64,000 nucleotides of DNA, from positions 5,532-69,531 of the forward strand of contig JAWKTE010000022.1 of assembly GCA_041401985.1 (NCBI GenBank), given 5' to 3'. Origin of the DNA: JACKHA01 sp041401985. Lineage in GTDB: Bacteria; Planctomycetota; Phycisphaerae; Phycisphaerales; UBA1924. The position numbers and the translations under genes were made by a program. Positions within the stretch are counted from its first letter, which is position 1; each line of letters begins with the position of its first letter. The notes below the pieces were generated by a model that saw only the letters and a program-made list of their open reading frames with translations, was not told the origin of the DNA and made no database searches. This document shows positions 53,333 to 62,688 of this stretch, piece by piece.

Positions 53333-53504
53333 AGTACTGAGTGCTGAGTGCCAAGTACTGAGTACTGAGTGCCGAGTACTGGGTGGGGGCCATGGACGCC
53401 GGACCTGAGGCTCTGCGAAGGTCCGGGTCGGATCCCCGAGCGGGGTCGCGCGCACCGTGCTTCGACCCGGACCTTCGTCGCTAAGCCGACTCAGGTCCGG
53501 CGTC
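53333..53504. repeat. 7-bp tandem repeats followed by a 110-nt inverted repeat
   Basis: Seven AGTACTG-type units (53333-53381), then arms GACGCCGGACCTGAG (53395-53409) with CTCAGGTCCGGCGTC (53490-53504) and CGAAGGTCCGGGTCG (53416-53430) with CGACCCGGACCTTCG (53463-53477). A long hairpin is possible in RNA or DNA. No gene is seen in 53311-53607. Confidence 0.75.
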
Positions 53505-53607
53505 TGGACGCGTCAGAGGGCCGCCGGAATCCCCACCCGCCCTCGCCGGTACGATCCCTCGCCGGGCGGCTCGCGCGAGCCCGAGGGAACCAGCCCCGGC
53601 GGAAGGG

Positions 53608-54726
<1,119 letters not shown>

Positions 54727-54818
54727 CCAATGCCGGACGCCGACCCCTGGGGGCGTGAAACCGGACAGGAGCATCTCCAATAATCCTGTGAGCCCCCTGG
54801 GCCGACAGGAGACATGGC

Positions 54819-55358
54819 ATGTTCCCGCCGCTGCCCCCGATCAATGGACTCCATCCGATCGTGGTCCATTTCCCGATCGCGATCCTGCTGATCGCCCCGG
54901 TGTTCCTCGTGCTGGCCGGCGCGTCGAAACGTCCGGGGGCGATGGCGGCCTCGGCCCTGATCATGCTCGTGCTCGGGGCCGCGTTCACGTTCCTGGCCGC
55001 CATGACGGGCGAGGCCGCGGAGGACCAGGCCGAGGGCATCGCCGCCGCCCGCGCCGTGCTGGAGCGCCACGAGGAGCTGGGTGGAATCGCGCGATTCGTC
55101 TTCGGCGGACTGGCGCTGCTCTACGCCGGCATCGTCGCCTTCGCGCTGTGGAGCAAGGACAGGCTGAAGCGGCCCCTGTGGATCGCGACCCATGCCGGCT
55201 TCCTGCTGCTCCACGCCGGCACCTGTCTGCTGCTGGCCAACGTGGCCCACGACGGTGGACGCCTGGTGCATGAGTTCGGCGTGAGAGCGCCCATCGCCGG
55301 CGGCGCTCCGCCCGCAGCCGTGGATCCCGCGACGAGCCACCACGACGACGACGACTGA
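54819..55358 (+). CDS. DUF2231 integral membrane protein
   Basis: 179 residues with four membrane helices. The starting motif PPINGLHPIVVHFPIAILLI is the DUF2231 hallmark, and the family often occurs in cytochrome or multi-heme contexts. The C-terminus (SHHDDDD) may bind metal. No heme-binding CxxCH is visible. It lies 92 bp downstream of moxR. Confidence 0.8.
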   Translation: MFPPLPPINGLHPIVVHFPIAILLIAPVFLVLAGASKRPGAMAASALIMLVLGAAFTFLAAMTGEAAEDQAEGIAAARAVLERHEELGGIARFVFGGLALLYAGIVAFALWSKDRLKRPLWIATHAGFLLLHAGTCLLLANVAHDGGRLVHEFGVRAPIAGGAPPAAVDPATSHHDDDD

Positions 55359-55421
55359 CCCGATCTGTCCGAGCAGGAGGGGAACTTCGGGGGACGCACA
55401 CCCGGCTCCGTACCATCCCGG

Positions 55422-56408
55422 GTGAAAGAATCCGATCTCCTGGCGCACATCTACCGGCGCTCGGCGGGCCTGGCCGCGGCGTTCGGCCACGTCGTCGTCG
55501 GCCCGGGCGACGACTGCGCCGTCGTCCGCACGCCCGGCGGCGACGAGATCCTGCTCACCACCGACCAACTGGTCGAAGGCCGCCACTACGAGCCCGGCAC
55601 ACCCATCGACCTCGTCGCCAGAAAGGCCATCGCCCGCAGCGTCTCGGACATCGCGGCCATGGGCGGCACGCCGACGTGGAGCCTCGCCACCGCGTGCCTG
55701 CCACGCGGCTACCAGCACGCCGACGAGCTGTTCGACGCGATGCACCGCTGGGCGAAGCACTGGGGCTGCCCGCTGGTCGGCGGCGACATCGCGGCGTTCG
55801 GGGATGAGGGAGCGCCCGTGGTGCTGGGGGTGACGGTGGGGGGGCGCATGGACGCCTCGCGGATTGTGGAGTGGTTCGAACAGTTCGATCCCGTGCCTCC
55901 AGAACGCGTGTCTGATCTGTGCCGACCCGTTCTTCGATCGGGCGCAAAGCCTGGCAACCGTGTTTTCGTCACGGGCACGCTCGGCGGCTCGGTTCGACTC
56001 GGCAAGCACCTGACGTTCGAACCGCGAGTGGCGGCAGGCCAATGGATGGCGTGGACCCAATCGGGTGTCACGGCGATGATCGACCTTTCTGATGGGCTCG
56101 GACGCGACGCGGGCCGAGTGGCCGCGGCATCGGGTGTTGCGTTCGAGTTCAAGGCAACCGACATCCCCCTGGCCGAACGCGTCGAGTCGTGGGCGCATGC
56201 GGTGCGAGACGGCGAGGACTACGAGTTGCTCTTCACTGCCGACGATGATGATCAGGCCGGGTGGCATGTTGGCGGGAACTTCGTCGAAGGAATGCATCGC
56301 ATCGGCCACGTCCGCGCCCTCGAACCCGGCGAGGCTCCCGGCGTCTGGGTCACCGACGCCTACGGCCAGCGCCACGAAGTCAGCCAGTGGGGCTGGGACC
56401 ACGAGTAG
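55422..56408 (+). CDS. thiL: Thiamine-monophosphate kinase
   Basis: 328 residues. GTG start at 55422. Motifs: VGPGDDCAVV (Mg/ATP site), TTDQLVEGRHYE, ARKAIARSVSDIAAMGGTPT, CPLVGGDIAAFG, VFVTGTLGGSVRLGKHL, VTAMIDLSDGLGRDAGRVAA, RDGEDYELLFTADDDD. It phosphorylates thiamine monophosphate to the diphosphate, the last step of vitamin B1 synthesis. All catalytic blocks are present. The start is the only one that precedes the first conserved strand. Confidence 0.95.
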   Translation: MKESDLLAHIYRRSAGLAAAFGHVVVGPGDDCAVVRTPGGDEILLTTDQLVEGRHYEPGTPIDLVARKAIARSVSDIAAMGGTPTWSLATACLPRGYQHADELFDAMHRWAKHWGCPLVGGDIAAFGDEGAPVVLGVTVGGRMDASRIVEWFEQFDPVPPERVSDLCRPVLRSGAKPGNRVFVTGTLGGSVRLGKHLTFEPRVAAGQWMAWTQSGVTAMIDLSDGLGRDAGRVAAASGVAFEFKATDIPLAERVESWAHAVRDGEDYELLFTADDDDQAGWHVGGNFVEGMHRIGHVRALEPGEAPGVWVTDAYGQRHEVSQWGWDHE

Positions 56409-56859
56409 CGCCAACGAAACGAGGGGGGCGGGCTTTCCAGCCCGCCTCGCATCGGGGTGACGCCAAGAACAGCCGCGCATTGGGTCGGTTCAACCGCGCT
56501 CGCCAACGCAGAAGGCCCAAGACTGCTCAGGCCTCCCGCCGCGTCCGAGCGGGGCCGGAAAGCCCCGCCCCCTCGATGGTGGCTTGAGGGCGGGGGTGGA
56601 GCCAAGCCCGTCGCCGAGAGCGCAGGCGCAACCCCGCGGCGACCGCCTCCCCTCCCCAACCCGATCCTGCCTTCCTCAGTGCCTCCGTGTCTCCGTGGCG
56701 AGTCCCGGTTCTTCGCACTCGCTTGCGCGTCGCGTTCGCCGGAGCCGGCGTCGGAGCCGCCCGGTTCCGAGAAGCCCCATCCGCCTCGCAACGCCCGCCA
56801 AGCCCGAACACCACCCCCCTGCCCGCCCGTAGACTCTCCCCACGGGAGGGCCGCCGGCC
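56409..56859. repeat. Gap with two dispersed palindromes and a CTCCGTG arm
   Basis: No gene is seen. It holds GGCGGGCTTTCCAGCCCGCC (56427-56446) followed by TCGCATCGGGG, the reversed relative GCGGGGCCGGAAAGCCCCGC (56549-56568), and the 28-bp arm shared with 52293-52320 (56671-56698). The TTG start of the next gene is at 56860. Confidence 0.65.
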
Positions 56860-57492
56860 TTGGACCAACGCACCGACGAGCAACTCTTCGCCGACTACCG
56901 CCGCGGCGACACCGACGCTTTTCGGACCCTCATCGACCGATTCCACGACGACCTGCTCCGCTTCCTCATCCGCCTGGTCGGGGGGCGTCAGGCCGCCGAG
57001 GACGTGTTCCAGGAAACATTTCTCCAGATTCACACCTCCGGCGACTCGTTCGACGTCGAGCGGCGCTTCCGCCCCTGGCTTTTCACGATCGCCGCGAACA
57101 AGGGGCGGGACTATCTGCGTAGAAAGGGGCGCCGGCAGGTCATGGAACTCTCCGCCCCGATTTCGGGGGGCGGGGACGGCGAGGGCGCCTCGTTCATCGA
57201 CCTGCTCCGCGTCGACGTGCCGCCGCCGGCCAGCGGGCTGGAGGCGGGCGAACGCGATCGCCAGGTGCAGGAGGCACTGGCGGGGCTGTCCCACCCGCTG
57301 CGGGAGATCCTGCTGCTTTCCTACTTCAACCGCCTGACCTACGCCCAGATCGCCGAGGAACTCTCGATCCCGCTGGGCACCGTCAAGTCGAGACTCCACG
57401 CGGCCGTCGCGTCGTTCGCCAAGCGGTGGTCGGAGGTTGGGAAGGAGACAAGCGACGCAGCGACGAAGCGACGGAGCGACGGAGGGGAGTGA
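56860..57492 (+). CDS. ECF sigma factor with repeat-derived tail
   Basis: 210 residues. TTG start at 56860, with GGGAGG about 11 bases upstream. Region 2: HDDLLRFLIRLVGGRQAAED, VFQETFLQIH, RPWLFTIAANKGRDYLRR. Region 4: LREILLLSYFNRLTYAQIAE, LSIPLGTVKSRLHAAVAS. The last 15 residues (KETSDAATKRRSDGGE) come from an 8-bp tandem repeat (57450-57486). The next gene probably encodes a membrane partner. Confidence 0.9.
   Translation: MDQRTDEQLFADYRRGDTDAFRTLIDRFHDDLLRFLIRLVGGRQAAEDVFQETFLQIHTSGDSFDVERRFRPWLFTIAANKGRDYLRRKGRRQVMELSAPISGGGDGEGASFIDLLRVDVPPPASGLEAGERDRQVQEALAGLSHPLREILLLSYFNRLTYAQIAEELSIPLGTVKSRLHAAVASFAKRWSEVGKETSDAATKRRSDGGE
57450..57486. repeat. 8-bp tandem repeat (GCAGCGAC/GAAGCGAC type) at the sigma factor end
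   Basis: Almost identical over about 38 bp to the complement of 60553-60590 inside the glycosyltransferase gene. Both copies are translated. Confidence 0.8.
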
Positions 57493-57568
57493 CGAAGACT
57501 CGGAGTCAGAGAGACGAGAGACGCTCGGCCCGCCCAACGGCCAGCCGCGCGATGAACGGACCGAACCA

Positions 57569-58774
57569 ATGCACGATGCCTCGATCCAACCCGATCCCAG
57601 CGACGACGGGCCGCAGAGCGCCGGCGCGACGCCCGCGCCGCCCGCATCGCTGACCCCCGCCGACGCCGCGGCCCTCGACGCCCTCGTCGACGCCGCCTTC
57701 GACGTCGACGCCATCGGCGACCAGTCGCTCCGCCAACGCGCCGCGCGAGTCGCCGCCCTGCTGGGCCTGGCCGACACCCCGGTCCCCGTTGCCAACCGCG
57801 CCCTGGTCGATGTCGCCTTCCTTCGCGCCACCCGCCAGCCCGCCGGCAGCGCGGCCCCCGCCGACGAACTGCCCGCGCTCGCCGCGCTTCTCTCCGCAGG
57901 CCCCGCCTTCGAAACCGCCGAGCGCGACCGCCTCGTCGCCTCGACCCTCTCCTCCATCGACCGCGCCATCGACGCCGAGCGCCAGCGGATGCGCCTCGAC
58001 ATGCGCCGCGGCAAGATCCCGAGCATCTCCATCCGCGACATCGTCTCGGTGGCCGCGGTCCTGCTCATCGCCGCGTCGGTCGTGTGGCCCGTGCTCTCGC
58101 ACATGCGCGAGCAGGGCCGCCAGATGGCGTGCAACGCCAACCTCGGCATCGCCTCGACCGCGCTGGCCACCTACGCCAACGACTACCAGTACTCGCCCCC
58201 GATGGTCGCCGGCTTCGGCGGCGGCACGCCGTGGTGGAACGTCGGCCAGTCGCCCCAGCAGTCCAACTCCGCCAACCTCTACGCCCTGGCCCGCCAGGAC
58301 TACGTCTCGCTCGCCTCGCTGGCCTGCCCCGGCAACGCCGGCGCGCCCACCGTCGCCGCCCCCGGCCAGCAGGACTGGAAGAGCCTCGACGAGATCTCGT
58401 ACTCGTACCAGATCATGCCGGTCGCGGTCCGCATCACCTGGGGCAGCCCGGACGCGGTGGTCATGACCGACCGCTCGCCCGTGATCCTCCGGGCCGTCCG
58501 GCGCGAGGTCATCGACCCCTGGGCCAACTCGCCGAACCACCACGGCCGCGGCCAGCACGTGGTCATGGGCGACGGCTCGGTCGGCTGGCTCTCCTTCCCC
58601 GAGATCGGCCAGGGCGAGGACCGCTGGTCCGCCGCCGGCACCGCCCACGGCGACAACATCTGGCTCCCCCGCCCGATCGAGCGTTTGCTCGACCAGGTCA
58701 CGGGACGCCAGCGCGTCGACCTCAAGGGCATCGAGATCCCCGAGTCGGCCGACGACGCGTTTGTGGGGCCGTGA
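57569..58774 (+). CDS. Membrane-anchored H-X9-DG (prepilin-like) protein, putative anti-sigma
   Basis: 401 residues. The N-terminal half (Asp/Ala-rich, with ALDALVDAAFDVDAIGDQSL and FLRATRQPAGSAAP) is cytosolic, then one membrane helix near 160-178 (IVSVAAVLLIAASVVWPVLS). The outer part begins HMREQGRQMACNANLGIAST and holds the prepilin-type H-X9-DG signature HGRGQHVVMGDGSVGWLSF. Placed directly behind an ECF sigma gene, it may sense the surface and hold the sigma factor; that role is inference. RBS upstream of the ATG at 57569 is weak. Confidence 0.65.
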   Translation: MHDASIQPDPSDDGPQSAGATPAPPASLTPADAAALDALVDAAFDVDAIGDQSLRQRAARVAALLGLADTPVPVANRALVDVAFLRATRQPAGSAAPADELPALAALLSAGPAFETAERDRLVASTLSSIDRAIDAERQRMRLDMRRGKIPSISIRDIVSVAAVLLIAASVVWPVLSHMREQGRQMACNANLGIASTALATYANDYQYSPPMVAGFGGGTPWWNVGQSPQQSNSANLYALARQDYVSLASLACPGNAGAPTVAAPGQQDWKSLDEISYSYQIMPVAVRITWGSPDAVVMTDRSPVILRAVRREVIDPWANSPNHHGRGQHVVMGDGSVGWLSFPEIGQGEDRWSAAGTAHGDNIWLPRPIERLLDQVTGRQRVDLKGIEIPESADDAFVGP

Positions 58775-58933
58775 GCGGCGCGGGACGACCACGACACATC
58801 GACGACGTTGCCGAATTGAGCCGATCGCGCGAGCGATCGAGTCTCCGGGCCATGGCATCGATCGCTCGCGCGATCGGCTCCATCTCGGCGCTCCTGCCGG
58901 AGTGCCAATCGGCACCGACCGCGACCACCGGAC

Positions 58934-59443
58934 TCACCGCAGCGCCGCGTCGATCGCCCCGATGATGTTCTCCCGAACCCGATCGCCCATCTGCCCCGTG
59001 TGCCGGTAGACCACGGTCCCATCGGCGCCAACGACCACGAACGTCGGCAGGGCCCTCACGTCCCACGCCCGCGCCATCTCGCTCCCATTCGGGATCAGCC
59101 GCGCGTCCAGGCCGTGCTCGGCGACATACGCCGCCGGGTCGCCCTTGTCGTCAAAGTGCACCGCCAGCACCTCGACCCGCGCATCGCCCGCGTAGTGCTC
59201 GGCGATCCGCTGCACATTCGGCGTCGACGCGCGGCACGGCCCGCACCACGTCGCCCAGAAGTCCATCAGCACCACCTTGCCCTCGTACGCCGCGAGCGTC
59301 ACGGTCTGGCCCTCGGCGTCGGTGGCGGAGAACGCAGGTGCGGGTTCGTGGAGGGCGGGGCCGGAGGAACACGCGGCGAGCAGAGTGGAGGCGGCGACCG
59401 CGCCGAGCGCCGTCGCGGAGCGAGCCGTAAAGCGGCGTGACAT
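58934..59443 (-). CDS. TlpA-like thioredoxin lipoprotein
   Basis: 169 residues. Signal with lipobox ASTLLAACSSG. Thioredoxin fold with the CxxC active site in MDFWATWCGPCRASTPNVQR, then VLAVHFDDKGDPAAYVAEHG and the cis-Pro region RALPTFVVVGADG. A periplasmic thiol-disulfide protein, probably for protein or cytochrome maturation. ATG 59443 is seven bases from AGGAGG; the ATG one codon earlier (59446) is too close. Confidence 0.85.
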   Translation of the reverse strand: MSRRFTARSATALGAVAASTLLAACSSGPALHEPAPAFSATDAEGQTVTLAAYEGKVVLMDFWATWCGPCRASTPNVQRIAEHYAGDARVEVLAVHFDDKGDPAAYVAEHGLDARLIPNGSEMARAWDVRALPTFVVVGADGTVVYRHTGQMGDRVRENIIGAIDAALR

Positions 59444-59514
59444 CATCGAACCTCCTGACGGGGCCACGGTGATTGAACCCGAACAGGATAGCCGAAGCCG
59501 CACCATCGCCGCGT

Positions 59515-60942
59515 TCACGCGCGCCCGCGCGCCATCGCCACCGCCCGCGCGTACACCCCCTCCAGCGCCTCGACCATCGCCTCCGCGCTGAACGCCCGCA
59601 CGCACTCCTCACGCCCTCGCGCCGCCAGCGCGGCACGCTGCTCCGGGTTCGCCGCTAGCCACGCCACCGCCTCACGCAGCCCCGCCCGGTCCCCCAGCCG
59701 AACCAGCCGCCCCGTCTCCATCTCGCGGCACGCCTCGCCCGTCCCGTCCACGTCGTACGCCACCGGCACAACGCCGCACAGCAGCGCCTGCGGCACCGTC
59801 CGCGGCAACCCCTCGCGGTACGACGGATGCGCCAGCACGTCCATCGCCCGCACCATCGCCGGCACCCGCGTCGGCGGCACGAGCCCGGTCAGGATCACCT
59901 GGGCCGCTCCTCCTCCCTCGCGTGCGTCGTCCCCCTCCCCCGCGTGCGGGGGAGGTGTCGTGCGAGGCTCTGCGAGCACGACGGAGGGGGCTTCCGCATC
60001 GCTGACACGCATGCCGTCATCCGCCGCGCTCTTCCCCTCCCGATCCATCTCCCTCACCACCAGCCCCATCTCCCGCGCCCGCGCCACCAGCCGCTCACGC
60101 CACCACCCATCGCCGACCCACAGCAGCCGCCAGTGCGGGTTGGCCTTCAACTCCTCGCCCAGGGCCTCGAGCAGGTCATCGTGCCCCTTGTGCTCGGCCA
60201 GGCGCGCCACCGTCCCCACCACCAAGTCCGCCTCGCCGAGCCCCAGCGCCGCTCTCACCTCGTTCCGCGACTCTCCCGGCGCGGCCTCCACGAACGGCCC
60301 GATCTCCATCCCGCTCCGCACCGTCACATACTGCTCGGCCCGCCCGATGCCCCGCGCCAGGTACTGGCGCGTCATCGCATCCGCCACCGACACGATCACG
60401 TGGCACCGCCTAGCCGCGTACCGCTCGGCCACCTCGTACACCCAGTTCTTCAGCCGCACCTTCGCCCGCCCAACCGCCCCACCCTCCACCGGCATGAACG
60501 GCGGCCCATGGATCGTGTGGACAATCCCCGGCGCCCGCCGCTGTTCTTGCCCCCCCTCCGTCGCTGCGTCGCTTCGTCGCTGCGTCGCTTCCACCACGTC
60601 CCACCCCGCCGCCCGCCCCACGATCCCCGCCTTGCTCGAGTGCGTGTGCACCACGTCCGGGCGCAGGCGTTCGATCAGCGCCCGCAACTCACGCCGGCAC
60701 CGCCAGTCCTTGACCGGCGCGATCTCCCGCACCAGGCTCGGCACGACGTGCGTCTCGATGCCGCGCCCCTCGGGCGTGCGAAAGGCTTGGGCCCGCTCGA
60801 GCAGGCTGCCCTCCGGCCCATAGATCGGCCCGAACGCCAGGTGCACCTCGTGCCCGAGGCGCGCCTGGCCCTCGCACGAGAGCACGGTGTTCTCCTGCGA
60901 GCCGCCGAGGATCAGGCGTGTGGAGATGTGCAGGATCCGCAT
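59515..60942 (-). CDS. GT4-family glycosyltransferase with repeat-encoded insertions
   Basis: 475 residues. N-terminal ILHISTRLILGGSQENTVLS, core blocks VIVSVADAMTRQYLARG, VVGTVARLAEHKGHDDLLEA, MDVLAHPSYREGLPRTVPQA (the EGLP-type nucleotide-sugar site). Two in-frame segments break the fold: 117-135 (EATQRRSDAATEGGQEQ) from an 8-bp tandem repeat, and about 301-346 (with TTPPPHAGEGDDAREGGGA) from a palindromic repeat. It probably transfers sugars to surface polysaccharide or protein. The substrate is unknown. The start is at the first Rossmann strand. Confidence 0.85.
   Translation of the reverse strand: MRILHISTRLILGGSQENTVLSCEGQARLGHEVHLAFGPIYGPEGSLLERAQAFRTPEGRGIETHVVPSLVREIAPVKDWRCRRELRALIERLRPDVVHTHSSKAGIVGRAAGWDVVEATQRRSDAATEGGQEQRRAPGIVHTIHGPPFMPVEGGAVGRAKVRLKNWVYEVAERYAARRCHVIVSVADAMTRQYLARGIGRAEQYVTVRSGMEIGPFVEAAPGESRNEVRAALGLGEADLVVGTVARLAEHKGHDDLLEALGEELKANPHWRLLWVGDGWWRERLVARAREMGLVVREMDREGKSAADDGMRVSDAEAPSVVLAEPRTTPPPHAGEGDDAREGGGAAQVILTGLVPPTRVPAMVRAMDVLAHPSYREGLPRTVPQALLCGVVPVAYDVDGTGEACREMETGRLVRLGDRAGLREAVAWLAANPEQRAALAARGREECVRAFSAEAMVEALEGVYARAVAMARGRA
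59911..59990. repeat. Palindromic repeat (PPPHAGEG type) inside the glycosyltransferase gene
   Basis: Perfect inner palindrome CCTCCCCC/GGGGGAGG (59934-59955) with a GCGTGC loop, flanked by matching arms with GTCGTGC and GCACGAC. Translated as TTPPPHAGEGDD. Confidence 0.7.
60553..60590. repeat. 8-bp tandem repeat inside the glycosyltransferase gene
   Basis: Complement reads GAAGCGAC-type units, matching 57450-57486 with about one mismatch in 38 bases. It encodes the EATQRRSDAATEGG insertion. Confidence 0.8.
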
Positions 60943-61040
60943 CGCGGGGGAATGTAGCAGGCGAGAGGGTGCGGGCCGCGAACCGGAGTCTCAGCCGTCC
61001 TCGCCCGGTCCGAAGTCGCCACACAGTCTCCGACGAGGGG

Positions 61041-61060
61041 GCGGGGCTCTCCAGCCCCGC
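61041..61060. repeat. Palindrome GCGGGGCTCTCCAGCCCCGC
   Basis: Family member of the GGGCTTTCCAGCCC palindromes, again followed by TGGCATCGGGGATGG. Lies in the 60943-61176 gap between divergent genes. Confidence 0.65.
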
Positions 61061-61176
61061 TGGCATCGGGGATGGGCCCGCGAACGCCGAGAACCAAGTC
61101 GCCGCGACAGTTCCGTGCCGCGTTGCACACAGCACTCATCGAGCCGCCACCCGTCGATCCGACGTAGGCTGATGCC

Positions 61177-61941
61177 GTGAAGCGCCTGCTCCGCACAGGT
61201 CGACATGTCGCCGTGTTCCTCCTGCTCGGCGCGGCGACAACCGTCGGCGTCGCGTGGGGACTGGCCGCGTGGGGGCCGACGCGGGTGATGCAGCACCTCT
61301 CAATGACCGGCGACAGACAACATCGGACGGAAGTGCTCGAATTGGAAGCGCCGGGCGTGTGCCGACGGCTGAGGGAAACGCAACACCCCCTCTCGCGTTC
61401 GCTCGGGCCGTTCGGTTCATATCCGTGGCGAGTCGATCCTCGTAGCCCAAGGGGCTATGTCGCGCGCGACTTGGCACCGTGGGGCGTCGTGGGTTCGTCC
61501 ACAGAGGCTGGCCGGATGGCCGATGACGCTCGCGGCTGGCCCATGCTGGCGATGTGGTCGGCCTGGCGCCTGACGTGGACGCGCCAGCCAGGGAAGCTAC
61601 CCGCACAGGCGGTCGTCACCGTCTTCAACGGCATCCGCATCAACGCGAAGCCGGGCGGACCGCGACGCTCGGTGTTCAGGGACGACGCAGCCTACAAGGC
61701 CCTTCCGCTCATGCCGATCCCGACGGGCTTCGCCGCCAACACCGCGTTCTACGCCGCGGCGTGGGGGATCATCGCGTTCGGTGCCATCGGACTCCGCCGC
61801 CTGCACCGATCGCGCCGCGGCCGATGCCCCCGTTGCGGCTACGACCTCCGCGGCCTGCCCGAGCCCGGTTGCCCGGAGTGCGGGCGCGGCCGGGCCGCGG
61901 CGGCGATGCCGATCGACGACGCTGCCGTGCCCACCGAGTGA
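61177..61941 (+). CDS. Membrane protein with C-terminal zinc ribbon
   Basis: 254 residues. One membrane helix near 10-30 (AVFLLLGAATTVGVAWGLA), a large exterior domain of unknown fold, a second helix near 190-210 (AANTAFYAAAWGIIAFGAIG), then the zinc ribbon RCPRCGYDLRGLPEPGCPEC (two CxxC pairs). This CGYDLRGL...CPECG ending is common to planctomycete membrane proteins. Function unknown. Confidence 0.7.
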   Translation: MKRLLRTGRHVAVFLLLGAATTVGVAWGLAAWGPTRVMQHLSMTGDRQHRTEVLELEAPGVCRRLRETQHPLSRSLGPFGSYPWRVDPRSPRGYVARDLAPWGVVGSSTEAGRMADDARGWPMLAMWSAWRLTWTRQPGKLPAQAVVTVFNGIRINAKPGGPRRSVFRDDAAYKALPLMPIPTGFAANTAFYAAAWGIIAFGAIGLRRLHRSRRGRCPRCGYDLRGLPEPGCPECGRGRAAAAMPIDDAAVPTE

Positions 61942-61946
61942 ACCGC

Positions 61947-62492
61947 TCAGCCCGCGGCCCGCTCCAACTCGAACACCAGCGTCTCGCGCCCCTCATCATC
62001 GAACTCGACATCGATGTGCAGCGCGCCGTCCCTGATCTCGTACTGGCACGCCGCCAGGTCGCACGACTCGCTAGTGTCCTCGAACCGCAGCAGGCCGCGG
62101 GAATCGGGGCCCTCGTGCGAGACCAGGTGCAGCGTCATCGGCGCATCGACCGGCTCCCACGTCCGCCCGCGCGCATCCTGATGGCGCAGACGCAGCACCA
62201 GCGTGCCGTCCTCCTCGGTGATGGTCAGCAGTTCAAAGAGCGCCGCCGAGCCGTCCTCGCCCACCCACCGGAACATCCCCATGATGTTGTCGCCCATCGG
62301 GGCCGACCACACCTCCTGCGTGAACTCGCCATCCCGCTCGGCCGACCAGTCGCCGGCCAAAAACGCCGCGGCCTCGATCGTCGCCGCCGCGTGCCCCGCG
62401 TCCACGCCCGCGCCACCCATCGCACCACCCATCGCCCCGACCGCCACGCACACACCAGCCACCAGACTCACCATCGCACACCTCGCTTGCAT
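61947..62492 (-). CDS. DUF6265-family secreted protein
   Basis: 181 residues. A signal-like N-terminus (AMVSLVAGVCVAVGAMGG) precedes a lipocalin-like all-beta domain: FLAGDWSAERDGEFTQEVWS, APMGDNIMGMFRWVGEDGSA, ALFELLTITEEDGTLVLRLR. The Trp and Glu spacing (AGDWxxE...EEVW...MGxFR) is the DUF6265 signature. The start is uncertain (62519, 62492 or 62474); 62492 gives a basic n-region. Its stop lies 5 bp from the end of the converging zinc-ribbon gene. Confidence 0.7.
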   Translation of the reverse strand: MQARCAMVSLVAGVCVAVGAMGGAMGGAGVDAGHAAATIEAAAFLAGDWSAERDGEFTQEVWSAPMGDNIMGMFRWVGEDGSAALFELLTITEEDGTLVLRLRHQDARGRTWEPVDAPMTLHLVSHEGPDSRGLLRFEDTSESCDLAACQYEIRDGALHIDVEFDDEGRETLVFELERAAG

Positions 62493-62535
62493 TGCGCGCT
62501 TGACTCGCTGCAAGGGCATCTTCCCATGATCCGTT

Positions 62536-62679
62536 CACTGCGCCACTGCGCCACTGCGCCACTGCGCCACTGCGCCACTGCGCCACTGCGCCACTGCGCC
62601 ACTGCGCCACTGCGCCACTGCGCCACTGCGCCACTGCGCCACTGCGCCACTGCGCCACTGCGTCACTGCGTCACTGTCT
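62536..62679. repeat. 8-bp tandem repeat CACTGCGC, about 18 units
   Basis: Fifteen exact units in register, then two with CACTGCGT and one degenerate. Same 8-bp family as 36376, 57450 and 60553. Between the DUF6265 start and the VOC stop. Confidence 0.9.
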
Positions 62680-62688
62680 CTCTGCTCC

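Noticed and set aside
59446..59448. Earlier ATG for the TlpA-like protein
   Set aside because: It leaves only four bases to the AGGAGG; the next ATG (59443) has better spacing. The difference is one residue.
62536..62679. Possible CRISPR-like array
   Set aside because: Units of 8 bp without spacers; it is a simple tandem repeat, and no cas genes are present.
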